This document shows positions 1 through 6,463 of a stretch of DNA of 37,425 nucleotides, in pieces (within the stretch, counting starts at the first letter, position 1; each line of letters starts with the position of its first letter). Below the pieces are notes generated by a model. That model made no database searches. It saw only the letters and a list, made by a program, of their open reading frames with translations, and had not been told where the DNA came from. The position numbers were made by a program, and so were the translations under genes. The DNA comes from Dehalococcoidia bacterium (GTDB lineage Bacteria; Chloroflexota; Dehalococcoidia; SM23-28-2; WHTN01), in contig WHTN01000015.1 in NCBI GenBank assembly GCA_009377715.1, forward strand, positions 1-37,425, read 5' to 3'.

Positions 1-306
1 ACGGAGGTAGTGAGTTCAAAGAGGGCTTCGCTCAGCGGGTAGGGCAGTACTGCGCACGCCATCGGGTGGCGCGGCCCTACAAGAAGAATGAGCAGGCCTA
101 CATCGAGAGCTCCAATCGCACGGTGCGGAAGGAGTGTCTAGGCTGGGGGAAATACCGGCCAGAGGAGCAAGCCGCCTGCCAGGCCCAAGTGGAAGCCTTC
201 TTGATGCGGTATCATTATCACCGACCCCATCTGGCCCTGGGGATGCGCCCACCCCTACAGAAAGGAGCCTAGCTGACTGTCGGATATTTACGGAGAATAC
301 TGCGAC
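1..306 (+). mobile_element. Right end of an insertion sequence (partial)
   Basis: The window opens inside a transposase gene whose stop is at 270-272. The roughly 35 bases after the stop should hold the terminal inverted repeat. The left terminus lies outside the window, so the repeat cannot be confirmed and the outer boundary is a guess. The element ends a few bases before the TTG start of the Vps62-like gene, so it may have replaced that gene's native upstream region. Confidence 0.45.
3..272 (+). CDS. IS transposase, C-terminal fragment (integrase core, DDE type)
   Basis: The reading frame is open from the left edge, so only the C-terminal ~89 residues are present. The fragment begins GGSEFKEGF and contains KNEQAYIESSNRTVRKECLGW, then a run ending in RYHYHRPHLALGMRPP. 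The DGxEF-like start and the E of YIESSNRTVRKE fit the last parts of an rve-type DDE catalytic core as in IS481/IS3-like transposases. The 'YNxxRPHxxLGxxPP' style tail is typical of these families. A GTG at 66 would only give an artificial short version. The stop lies about 40 bp before the next gene, so the right end of the IS probably lies at about 275-305. Family assignment beyond 'rve-type' is uncertain. Confidence 0.8.
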   Translation, partial: GGSEFKEGFAQRVGQYCARHRVARPYKKNEQAYIESSNRTVRKECLGWGKYRPEEQAACQAQVEAFLMRYHYHRPHLALGMRPPLQKGA

Positions 307-309
307 CAC

Positions 310-1605
310 TTGACAAATCTTGGTTCACAAGCGAGTTCACCACAAGCATCGACCGACGAATGCGGGTTAGCAGAACCCTGCGAGACGGGCGATCCTCAGC
401 AGACGAGTGCACAATCTTCTGCGGAGCGTGAGCTTGCCGAAAAGCACCGCCCCGTCCTCTACCTTAAAGAGCAGGCCGGCCCTTGCGATAGTGAGGGCGA
501 ACCTTACTACCCAGTAGCTGTCCAGACGGTACTGGTAAACCCCAACACCGCGCTCCTGGATGACGGCGCTAATGTAAAAATGGCGCCTTCGGTCGCGGAC
601 TTATACGAAAAGGGAAGCAGCTTTTACCTAGACTTTCCTGGCAACCCGCGTAAGCCTGGCTGCAAATACGAGCAGGACTTCAAAGCTATTACCCCAACGC
701 CTCCTCCCATAGTTTACGCCCGCATCGTTCGGGAAGAAGGGTTCACTGAACTGGCGCTGCAATACTGGCTTTACTTTTACCTTAACGACTGGAACAACAA
801 CCACGAGAGCGACTGGGAGTTCATGCAGATCGTCTTTGAGGAGCAGAGCGCCGAGGAGGCGCTTGCGTCCTCGCCAAAACGAGTCGTCTACTCGCAGCAC
901 GGAGGCGGGGAGAGGGCAAAGTGGTCGGACGATAAATTAAGGAAGGAAGGCAACAGACCCGTTGTCTACGTCGCAAGCGGATCCCACGCGCTCCAGTTCG
1001 ATTCGAAAAAATACCTCGGCAAGGGTGAGCCTGGCACCGGCTTTGGCTGCGATGATTCGACAGGCCCGTCGTATCGCGTCGATCCCGGAGTACGCGTAAT
1101 CCCGCATGAGATCAGCGGTCCCAACGATGAGTTCGCCTGGCTTACGTACAAAGGCCGGTGGGGAGAACGCCAGAAGGGGGAGTTTAACGGGCCGACCGGG
1201 CCGAATGCCAAGACGTACTGGGCGGAGCCACTGTCCTGGATGGAACGGCAGCGCGATACGAACGTGCAGGTGCCTGAAGATTCGATCGGGCCTAACGCGG
1301 CCGATACGTTTTGCGACGTCGTCGCCCGGGTCTCGTACTTATTATTCCAGCGTGGCCCTTACGCCACCTTAGCGCTGCTTGTCGGTGTTGTAGGGGCCAT
1401 GATCGCGACGTCCTCGCGCACTAGATTTCGTCCGGTCGCAGTTATCCCGATCCCTCTGCGGCGGCGGTTCGGGCAGATGCTTTGGGCGGCTTTCCATATT
1501 CAATTAAAGATGGGCCTTGTTTCTCGGCATAGGCGCAATGTTCATACCGCTCGGTCTACTCGCGGCCGTTGTGCAAGCGCTGGTGTTGGAGAACCCGCCT
1601 GTTGA
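310..1605 (+). CDS. Vps62-like (DUF946-type) protein, frame lost at the C-terminus
   Basis: Residues ~45-330 carry hallmarks of the Vps62/DUF946 family: HRPVLYL near the start, a Tyr/Trp-rich core with NNHESDWEF, then VVYSQHGGGE and PVVYVASGSHA. In this family the region forms a beta-rich domain of unknown biochemical role, found in fungal Vps62 and in several bacteria. A hydrophobic stretch at ~350-370 (YATLALLVGVVGAMIA) is a likely membrane segment. The start is TTG at 310, directly after the IS end, and no signal peptide is visible, so the original N-terminus may be missing. The last ~35 residues are low-complexity and Arg-rich, because the frame apparently slips near 1506. The true continuation is the overlapping frame that follows. 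Confidence 0.6.
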   Translation: MTNLGSQASSPQASTDECGLAEPCETGDPQQTSAQSSAERELAEKHRPVLYLKEQAGPCDSEGEPYYPVAVQTVLVNPNTALLDDGANVKMAPSVADLYEKGSSFYLDFPGNPRKPGCKYEQDFKAITPTPPPIVYARIVREEGFTELALQYWLYFYLNDWNNNHESDWEFMQIVFEEQSAEEALASSPKRVVYSQHGGGERAKWSDDKLRKEGNRPVVYVASGSHALQFDSKKYLGKGEPGTGFGCDDSTGPSYRVDPGVRVIPHEISGPNDEFAWLTYKGRWGERQKGEFNGPTGPNAKTYWAEPLSWMERQRDTNVQVPEDSIGPNAADTFCDVVARVSYLLFQRGPYATLALLVGVVGAMIATSSRTRFRPVAVIPIPLRRRFGQMLWAAFHIQLKMGLVSRHRRNVHTARSTRGRCASAGVGEPAC

Positions 1606-2206
1606 ACCCGTGATCGAGATGTTGGACGGGTCGATCTCGGACGCGGCAGCCGCCCTTGCGCTCGGTGCGATCCAGTTTGGCGTCGCTTACTGGGTAGTGC
1701 TGAACGCCACGATAGCAGCCGTAGGGGAAATAGCGGCTGGACGGCAGGTCAATGTCAGAGACGCATACCTGACCGTCTGGCATCGATTAAGCGATCTCGT
1801 GTTCGCCAGGATCAGCAGAGTGATTATCATTGCCCTCCTGAGCCTCACGATCGTCGGTATTCCCATCGCTGTGTTTTTAGGGATTCGCTGGCTATTCATC
1901 GAACATGCCGTAGTTTTGGAACACCAGACGTGGCATGATGCGCCAGGAGCTAGTTTGCAGACTGTGAGAGGAGATTGGTTGCGAATCTTCGGAGCAGTGG
2001 CAGCTATCGTTCTAGTCGGCATCTTCACTGGTCCGGTCATCGGAATGCTGCTTGTGTTACTTACCTCCACATCCCTGACGTTCGTAAACATCCTGAGTTC
2101 GATATTCTACGTGGTTTTGATACCGTATGTAGGCATCAGCCTCACGCTTTTGTACTACGACTTGAAGTTGAAGCATGAAGGCGTACCCGAACTAGAAGAC
2201 CTGTAG
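1517..2206 (+). CDS. Integral membrane protein; probable C-terminal half of the preceding gene
   Basis: A 229-residue hydrophobic protein with about five membrane segments (for example at residues ~5-25, 45-75, 95-125, 155-185 and 190-215). Its frame opens only at 1508 and overlaps the end of the Vps62-like frame by about 90 bp. Removing one A from the AAA run at 1506-1508 joins the two frames and reads FHIQLRWALFLGIGAMFIPLG, a smooth entry into the first membrane helix. The likely ancestral product is therefore one protein: a Vps62-like domain plus a polytopic membrane domain. The TTG start has no convincing ribosome binding site. The stop TAG falls inside a GC-rich palindromic repeat. Function unknown. 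Confidence 0.6.
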   Translation: MFLGIGAMFIPLGLLAAVVQALVLENPPVEPVIEMLDGSISDAAAALALGAIQFGVAYWVVLNATIAAVGEIAAGRQVNVRDAYLTVWHRLSDLVFARISRVIIIALLSLTIVGIPIAVFLGIRWLFIEHAVVLEHQTWHDAPGASLQTVRGDWLRIFGAVAAIVLVGIFTGPVIGMLLVLLTSTSLTFVNILSSIFYVVLIPYVGISLTLLYYDLKLKHEGVPELEDL

Positions 2207-2232
2207 GGGCGGTTCGCGAACCGCCCCTACAG
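2201..2232. repeat. 32-bp perfect GC-rich palindrome (dispersed family R3)
   Basis: The half-site CTGTAGGGGCGGTTCG is followed by its exact reverse complement. The stop codon of the upstream membrane-protein frame lies in the left arm. A near-identical copy occurs at 33290-33321, and degraded copies lie near 22235-22265, 24503-24533 and 27228-27253. As RNA it would fold into a strong hairpin, but it lacks a T tract. Confidence 0.85.
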
Positions 2233-2295
2233 GTAAAGCAACCCGTCGTCGAATGTCCGCGCACAAATGACCTTGGAGCGTGGCTAGATGGCAAG

Positions 2296-2651
2296 TTAGC
2301 CTTTTGCGTAGTTCGTAGCGCCACCCCAGTCGACACCTACGACCGGCTCATCGCCGACGACCCAGGCATCATGACCAGGCGGAATCACCGCGACATCGCC
2401 CGGTCCCGATTCCATCTCCGTTCCGTCGGCCATTACGACACGCATTCGTCCCGATATTTGGTACATGAAGTGATGTGCTTGGCAGAGGTCCGTGCCAGCG
2501 ATAGGCTTTACATCGTTCGACCAACGCCAGCCCGGTTCTAACCTAATGCGCCCGACTACTCCGCCACCGATGTTGACCACTTCCATCTGGCCATGCCCGA
2601 ATTTACGGATGTCGTCGGGGACTGCATGCTCTTGAGTTCTCCATCAGCCAT
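2296..2651 (-). pseudogene. Small cupin-domain protein with an N-terminal frameshift
   Basis: The open part (from ATG 2586) has the single-domain cupin pattern: GRIRLEPGWRWS, VKPIAGTDLCQAHH, YQISGRMRVVM, GPGDVAVIPPGHDAWVVGDEP. These proteins form a small beta-barrel, often binding a metal through His and Glu. The real start is probably ATG at 2651, nine bases after AGGAAGG, giving MADGELKSMQSP. That frame meets the cupin frame (DDIRKFGHGQMEVVNIGG) if one G is added to the G4 run at 2617-2620. With that base the gene is 118 residues, normal for the family. The substrate cannot be told. Whether the missing base is a mutation or a sequence error is open. Confidence 0.7.
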
Positions 2652-2790
2652 GATGCGTTTCCTTCCTTCCTCAATTCATGTAGCTGGCTGTCGCCGCTAT
2701 TATATTCCTCTCTGAGTTTTTTGTGGGCTAGTGAGGCTTGCACTGACAGAAGTAGCAACGCGGAAGCGGAGTTTGGAATGCCTGTCACTA

Positions 2791-2858
2791 ATGGGATTAA
2801 CGGATGCGTTCAGTAGCTACGGAGCGTAACAGACGGGCTGAGGACTGCTTCGCAGATT
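2791..2858. repeat. Dispersed repeat R4 (degraded copy)
   Basis: Contains GATTAACGGATGCGTTCAGT followed by a variant of 'aacgggctgag..tgcttcg'. The same string of words recurs as two tandem copies at about 6096-6295, and in part near 22090-22215 and 24395-24485. It is the only structure seen in the gap between the cupin gene and the small membrane protein. Confidence 0.6.
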
Positions 2859-2893
2859 TTAGCCTGAGTTAGCCGAAGCACTGGCTATAACAT

Positions 2894-3118
2894 CTATTCG
2901 CCAGGTATATCGATCTCCGTTTCGTCGCCATCGATGCTGATGCGAATGTTGTGATCGCCGCCGGGCCATTCGTAGGGCACCTCGCTGTTCCACTTCTGCC
3001 AAACTAGCGTGCGGAGGTCTTCGTCCATGGCGACGTACAGGCCGAAGATCAGCCCGGCGAAAGCGACAAGCCGGGCCACAAGGTTTATAAAAGGCAACAC
3101 GGTTAACATGTTTAGCAT
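2894..3118 (-). CDS. Small single-pass membrane protein, unknown function
   Basis: 74 residues. Residues ~5-30 (TVLPFINLVARLVAFAGLIFGLYVA) form one membrane segment. The rest is an acidic, soluble tail rich in Asp and Glu ending in ISIDGDETEIDIPGE. ATG 3118 is preceded by a purine-rich AAGGTAGG about five bases upstream, which supports the start. No family is recognised. It stands alone, divergent from the leader and small zinc-type gene that follow. Confidence 0.45.
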   Translation of the reverse strand: MLNMLTVLPFINLVARLVAFAGLIFGLYVAMDEDLRTLVWQKWNSEVPYEWPGGDHNIRISIDGDETEIDIPGE

Positions 3119-3180
3119 TCCGAACCTACCTTATAGTCCACTATACCTACGTTAATTCTAAAAATTTCTCAAATAACGCG

Positions 3181-3292
3181 TTAACATTTTCTAACTTTCG
3201 ACGTTATAGAGTGGTGGAGAGAACTGCCAGTAGGTCTCTCCTCCATAAGCGGCTGGGGTCCCTCTGCCCCCTGGAGGGGCCCCAATTATTTT
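3181..3292 (+). ncRNA. Candidate small RNA or attenuator leader with promoter and terminator hairpin
   Basis: A -35-like TTAACA (3181-3186) lies 18 bases before a -10-like TATAGA (3205-3210). The predicted transcript starts near 3216 with a hairpin GGAGAGA/TCTCTCC (3216-3222 with 3235-3241). It ends in a 10-bp GC hairpin (3255-3264 with 3274-3283, one G-U pair) followed by AATTATTTTA. This is the layout of a ~75-nt terminated RNA. It could be an independent sRNA or a transcription attenuator for the small gene at 3382, about 90 bp downstream on the same strand. No known RNA family was recognised. Promoter match is moderate. Confidence 0.4.
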
Positions 3293-3381
3293 ACACTGGG
3301 TCACGCCAATACGCCCGCTTATCGAATCTCGGATCATTTCACGCCGTGCTATACCGATGCTACTTTACCGAGGAGGAATAG

Positions 3382-3651
3382 ATGGCTTGCCCGATCTGCA
3401 ACGAGGCGTCTCGCTGCTCCCACGAAAGACGGTCGGATGGGAGCGTGACGATCCCAACGCGGGGGTATCGCGAGGAAGCGAACAGCGTGATAGTGGCTGA
3501 GAACGCGATGATCGGTGAGGGACGGGTCAGCCGAGATGTTTTCTTCTACAAGCAGAACTTAGAATCGCAACGCACGGACGCATCCGGTATCACCTGGCTG
3601 GTGCTGAAAGCGGGTGCGGCATTTTTCGTGCGCGTGAACGAACGGCAATAG
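3382..3651 (+). CDS. Small hypothetical protein with Cys-rich N-terminus
   Basis: 89 residues. The start ATG is well supported by GAGGAGGAA just upstream. The N-terminus MACPICNEASRCSHERR holds a CxxC pair followed by CxH, a plausible zinc-binding site. The rest is a compact alpha/beta-like segment ending in AGAAFFVRVNERQ. No family is recognised. The upstream hairpin/terminator (3255-3292) may control it. Confidence 0.5.
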   Translation: MACPICNEASRCSHERRSDGSVTIPTRGYREEANSVIVAENAMIGEGRVSRDVFFYKQNLESQRTDASGITWLVLKAGAAFFVRVNERQ

Positions 3652-3660
3652 CGGTCCCTT

Positions 3661-4278
3661 TCAGGGCAGCGCCGGAATCCATTTGTCACGTAACATCTCG
3701 GCACGCTGATCGCGAGTTTCGACTAATTGGCGCAGAAATCCGAGGTCTCGCTCTATTTTCGGAAATTTCTCATCAACCTCGTAGTAGTCGCTGTCCCGCA
3801 GGACTTGCAGTTCTCTCCGCACTCTTTCGAGTCGACGTTTTAACTCATAGCTAAGCCGAGGAGTGTAGAAACAGTACCGATTTATCCACGCAGTAACCGC
3901 GGCAAGAGGTAAATCTGGCTCACTTGCCGCGAGTTCTACTGCAAAGCTTACCATTTCGTCATTCGGGGTCAGCAGAAAATGGTTATTGCGAGTCAGAAAA
4001 ACGAAGGTCGTTACCATTCCCATACGTTTATTACCATCAATGAAAGCGTGGTTCTTCACCAAGGAGCGTAGCAAGGCGGCCGCTTTGATGTGCAGGCTAC
4101 GATAGTAGGGCTGTTGCGGTAAGGCAAGAGCCGACTGAAGGCGGTTAAGTCCATCCTGACCATCTAGCTTTGCAAAGAAACGAGACATCGGCTCTTCATA
4201 GTCTTCAAAGAAGGCCGCTGCTAATTTGGTGGCGATGAGTCCGACTGAATCAACCGTCGGATACCAGTAATCCGGCAC
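3661..4278 (-). CDS. Doc-like (Fic-fold) toxin
   Basis: 205 residues, with the Fic/Doc signature HAFIDGNKRM at residues 77-86. The Lys in the anion-hole position (GNKR rather than GNGR) is the Doc version; Doc proteins phosphorylate elongation factor Tu, whereas classical Fic proteins AMPylate. The N-terminal YPTVDSVGLIATKL resembles the start of death-on-curing proteins. The C-terminal third (~135-205) is a charged helical extension beyond the usual ~125-135 residues of Doc. The GTG start (4278) shares its first base with the stop of the upstream 51-codon gene (TAGTG), implying translational coupling as in toxin-antitoxin pairs. EF-Tu as target is inferred from the motif only. Confidence 0.75.
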   Translation of the reverse strand: MPDYWYPTVDSVGLIATKLAAAFFEDYEEPMSRFFAKLDGQDGLNRLQSALALPQQPYYRSLHIKAAALLRSLVKNHAFIDGNKRMGMVTTFVFLTRNNHFLLTPNDEMVSFAVELAASEPDLPLAAVTAWINRYCFYTPRLSYELKRRLERVRRELQVLRDSDYYEVDEKFPKIERDLGFLRQLVETRDQRAEMLRDKWIPALP

Positions 4279-4433
4279 TAGTGCTTTTCAAGTTCCTTCA
4301 AGCCCTGCTTATAGACTGCGATCGCTATTTCGGTAGCTTCCTCCACAGCTTTCTTCTCGCGGTCTTGGTTAGTCTTCACCGACTTCTGCCCATCGTTATT
4401 TTTTCTAACCTTTGTAACGTTGCGTTTAGTCAT
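4278..4433 (-). CDS. 51-residue protein upstream of Doc; candidate antitoxin
   Basis: Read from ATG 4433 to TAG 4278-4280: MTKRNVTKVRKNNDGQ at the start, then a helical, charged segment ending in YKQGLKELEKH. The N-terminus is strongly basic and could contact DNA. The C-terminal amphipathic helix could occupy the toxin's active-site groove, as the Phd C-terminus does in Doc. It does not look like Phd/YefM itself, and no AbrB or ribbon-helix-helix signature is clear. The stop overlaps the toxin start by one base. The gene begins 26 bp downstream of the 3' end of tRNA-Lys on the same strand, so it may be co-transcribed with the tRNA. The antitoxin role is inferred from position. Confidence 0.6.
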   Translation of the reverse strand: MTKRNVTKVRKNNDGQKSVKTNQDREKKAVEEATEIAIAVYKQGLKELEKH

Positions 4434-4458
4434 TTCTCACAGCTTAATAAGTTGTTAG

Positions 4459-4534
4459 TGGAGGGCCGTGTGGGATTCGAACCCACGACGCTCGGATTAA
4501 AAGTCCGGTGCTCTGCCAACTGAGCTAACGGCCC
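4459..4534 (-). tRNA. tRNA-Lys(TTT)
   Basis: The minus strand folds as a full cloverleaf. The acceptor stem is GGGCCGT (4534-4528) paired with ACGGCCC (4469-4463). The D arm reads TTAGCTCAGTTGGCAGAGC, the anticodon loop CTTTTAA gives anticodon TTT, and the T arm is GTGGGTTCGAATCCCAC. A CCA end appears to be encoded (4461-4459) after an unusual discriminator T (4462). There is no variable-arm extension and no intron. Confidence 0.95.
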
Positions 4535-4619
4535 TTACTGGGCGATGCCCCTCGAAGGCATCCTGATTCATCCTATCAGTAGGCTTATATCAGTTCAACC
4601 AGACCAACGGATATCCAGT

Positions 4620-4735
4620 CACCCCAAACCCCTTAAGGGATTCAAGGTATCCTTCGGGAAAATTTTTATATTAAGGGGGGGGACACCCCCCTTACCCCCT
4701 GCCAAAGGGGCTTCGCCACTCTGGATTCCTCAATG
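4620..4735. repeat. Interspersed ~115-bp repeat R1, copy 1
   Basis: Begins CACCCCAAACCCCTTAAGG and runs through CCTTCGGG, an AT-rich patch, a G-run/ACACCCCCC hairpin and a last CAAAGGGGCTTCGCC.CTCTGG hairpin. Three other copies at 10344-10457, 35861-35991 and 36707-36817 keep the same order of blocks. This copy fills most of the gap between tRNA-Lys and the sGDH-like gene. The final hairpin is damaged (CCACTCTGG in place of CCCCTCTGG). Confidence 0.85.
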
Positions 4736-4831
4736 CCTGCCGATCATCTGGGCCTTTGTCGTCGTATCATTAATATATAAGGTCTTGCATCGGGTTTCCG
4801 GGGTCGTGTGATGGTTGGAGGGATCTTAGGA

Positions 4832-6079
4832 ATGATGTTGGCGACGCTTTTACCTGTGCGGAGGGCTTTAGCATGCCTGGTCGTTATACCCGCCGTTGTC
4901 ATAGCGGCATGCTCCGAAGGGGCCGACCCTTCTCCGACCGGTACGCCGCGACCACCCGAAGCCAGTCCGTCGCCTGCCGGCAGTTCGCCCACGTCTACCC
5001 CTTCGACAAGCGCTCAACCTCCACGAGAGGACGGGTATACCGTTGCGCGTGCCTCGAACGGCGCCGATTTCGACTCGATGCTGGGTCTCGCGCTAGTCCC
5101 AGGTTCGTCCGATGAGGCCGTAATAATCACCCAGGATGGGTTCCTTTATAAGGTCTCTCTGGACGGCTCAGAGGCGCCTGTTCAATTTGGAGACATTTCT
5201 GACCACATAACAGGCGCAACAGGGTTCGAAGAAGGCCTTTTAGGGATCGCCTTTTCGCCAGACTTCCAAACCGACAGCCGCCTATACCTCTACTATACGC
5301 GCGGCAGCCCCCAGCCCAGCGTGCTCTCCCGCTTCCAGGTCGTCGATGGCGTACTCGATGAAGGTTCGGAAGAGGTCTTGCTGGAGATACCACAGCCCTT
5401 TCGCAACCACAATGGCGGCCAGTTAACCTTTGGGCCAGACGGCTATTTATACCTCGGCCTGGGCGACGGCGGAGGCGGTGGGGATCCGATGGACAACGGC
5501 CAGGATCTCGGGACGCACCTGGCCTCGATCCTGCGAGTCGACGTCTCCGGCGAAAGCATCGATATACCGGACGATAATCCCTTCGCTGGAACGGAAGGCG
5601 CCCGGCCGGAGATATACGCCTACGGCCTCCGCAATCCATGGCGGTTTAGCTTTGACCGCGAGACCGGCGAGATGTGGGCTGGGGATGTCGGCGAGAACCG
5701 ATGGGAAGAGGTAGACCGCATAGTGGCGGGCGGCAATTACGGCTGGAGTGTTATGGAGGGCTTCGATTGCCGTAGCGGTGCGAATTGCGATCAAGGCGGG
5801 CTTGAGATGCCGCGCGCGGTATATGGCCAGGATGACGGCTGTTCTATTACTGGAGGGTACGTTTATCGCGGGCCATCGCTGCCAGAACTCGACGGCTGGT
5901 ATGTCTACGGCGATTACTGCTCCGGCAACATATGGGCGCTAGATACGGAGGCTGCGACCGACCCGATCCTTTTGACCAATACGGGTCTGAGTATATCCTC
6001 GTTTGCCGAACTGTCGGATGGCGAGCTTCTCGTGATCACTTTCGATAACGCGATCTACCGGCTCCAGCGAGCGGAATAA
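4832..6079 (+). CDS. Secreted lipoprotein, sGDH/HHIP-like beta-propeller (PQQ-type sugar dehydrogenase family)
   Basis: About 415 residues. The N-terminus has a signal peptide with Arg-Arg, a hydrophobic run and a lipobox (VVIAAC), so the mature protein is likely lipid-anchored. A Pro/Ser/Thr-rich linker (~30-65) precedes the propeller. Family signatures are GLLGIAFSPDF, NHNGGQLTFGPDGYLYLGLGDGG, NPWRFSFDRETGEMW, DVGENRWEEVDRI, GGNYGWSVMEG and YVYGDYCSGNIW, matching the soluble glucose/sorbosone dehydrogenase family. The NHNGG His corresponds to the family's catalytic base position. The family includes PQQ-dependent aldose dehydrogenases, but many members have no proven substrate. ATG 4832 is preferred over GTG 4808 because GGAGGG lies about ten bases upstream of it. 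Transcribed alone. Confidence 0.85.
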   Translation: MMLATLLPVRRALACLVVIPAVVIAACSEGADPSPTGTPRPPEASPSPAGSSPTSTPSTSAQPPREDGYTVARASNGADFDSMLGLALVPGSSDEAVIITQDGFLYKVSLDGSEAPVQFGDISDHITGATGFEEGLLGIAFSPDFQTDSRLYLYYTRGSPQPSVLSRFQVVDGVLDEGSEEVLLEIPQPFRNHNGGQLTFGPDGYLYLGLGDGGGGGDPMDNGQDLGTHLASILRVDVSGESIDIPDDNPFAGTEGARPEIYAYGLRNPWRFSFDRETGEMWAGDVGENRWEEVDRIVAGGNYGWSVMEGFDCRSGANCDQGGLEMPRAVYGQDDGCSITGGYVYRGPSLPELDGWYVYGDYCSGNIWALDTEAATDPILLTNTGLSISSFAELSDGELLVITFDNAIYRLQRAE

Positions 6080-6095
6080 TTTTTGCGAACTGCGA

Positions 6096-6295
6096 TTCGT
6101 AATAGAACGGGCGAGATTGCTTCGGCGCTGAGCGCCTCGCGATGACGGATGATCTGTCAACGGATGGGTAACGGATTAACGGATGCGTTCAGTAACTGCG
6201 CTACGTAATAGAACGGGCTGAGATTGCTTCGGCGCTGAGCGCCTCGCAATGACGGATGATCTGTCAACGGATGGTAACAGATTAACGGGAGGGCT
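6096..6295. repeat. Tandem pair of dispersed repeat R4
   Basis: Two ~90-bp copies in a row, each running through 'gtaatagaacgggc', 'gagattgcttcggcgctgag', 'gcctcgc.atgacgg', 'atgatctgtcaacggatgg' and 'taac.gattaacgg'. The copies differ by only a few bases and small indels. Each holds a short internal palindrome (GGCGCTGAGCGCC). Partial copies occur elsewhere in the window. They fill the 6080-6463 gap together with a copy of R2 at about 6330-6355. Confidence 0.85.
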
Positions 6296-6329
6296 AATCG
6301 GCTTGAGCGGACGGCTATTGAACGCAGCG

Positions 6330-6355
6330 CCCTTCGACAGGCTCAGGGTGAGCGG
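6330..6355. repeat. Dispersed repeat R2 (CCTTCGACAGGCTCAGGG type)
   Basis: The word CCCTTCGACAGGCTCAGGG followed by TGAGCG recurs, with small changes, near 22055-22080, 22290-22320, 25290-25322 (inside a coding region), 35939-35958, and as the ATTCGACAxGCTCACCATGAGCG variant at 19526-19559 and 27361-27406. Between 6356 and 6463 nothing else recognisable is seen. Confidence 0.8.
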
Positions 6356-6463
6356 CGATCGGACGACGTGGTGAAAAGATGTCTCTATTGTCGTAAGCGC
6401 TGACTCCAGCCATAATCAAAGGAACGTCGTTGTCAACGGTTTGCTCTAGCCCGCGAGCCGTTA

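Noticed and set aside
2603-2788. Minus-strand 61-codon frame
   Set aside because: It overlaps the real start region of the cupin gene in another frame and lacks any conserved feature.
4281-4523. Plus-strand 80-codon frame
   Set aside because: It runs antisense through the candidate antitoxin and into tRNA-Lys, which explains both its start and its end.
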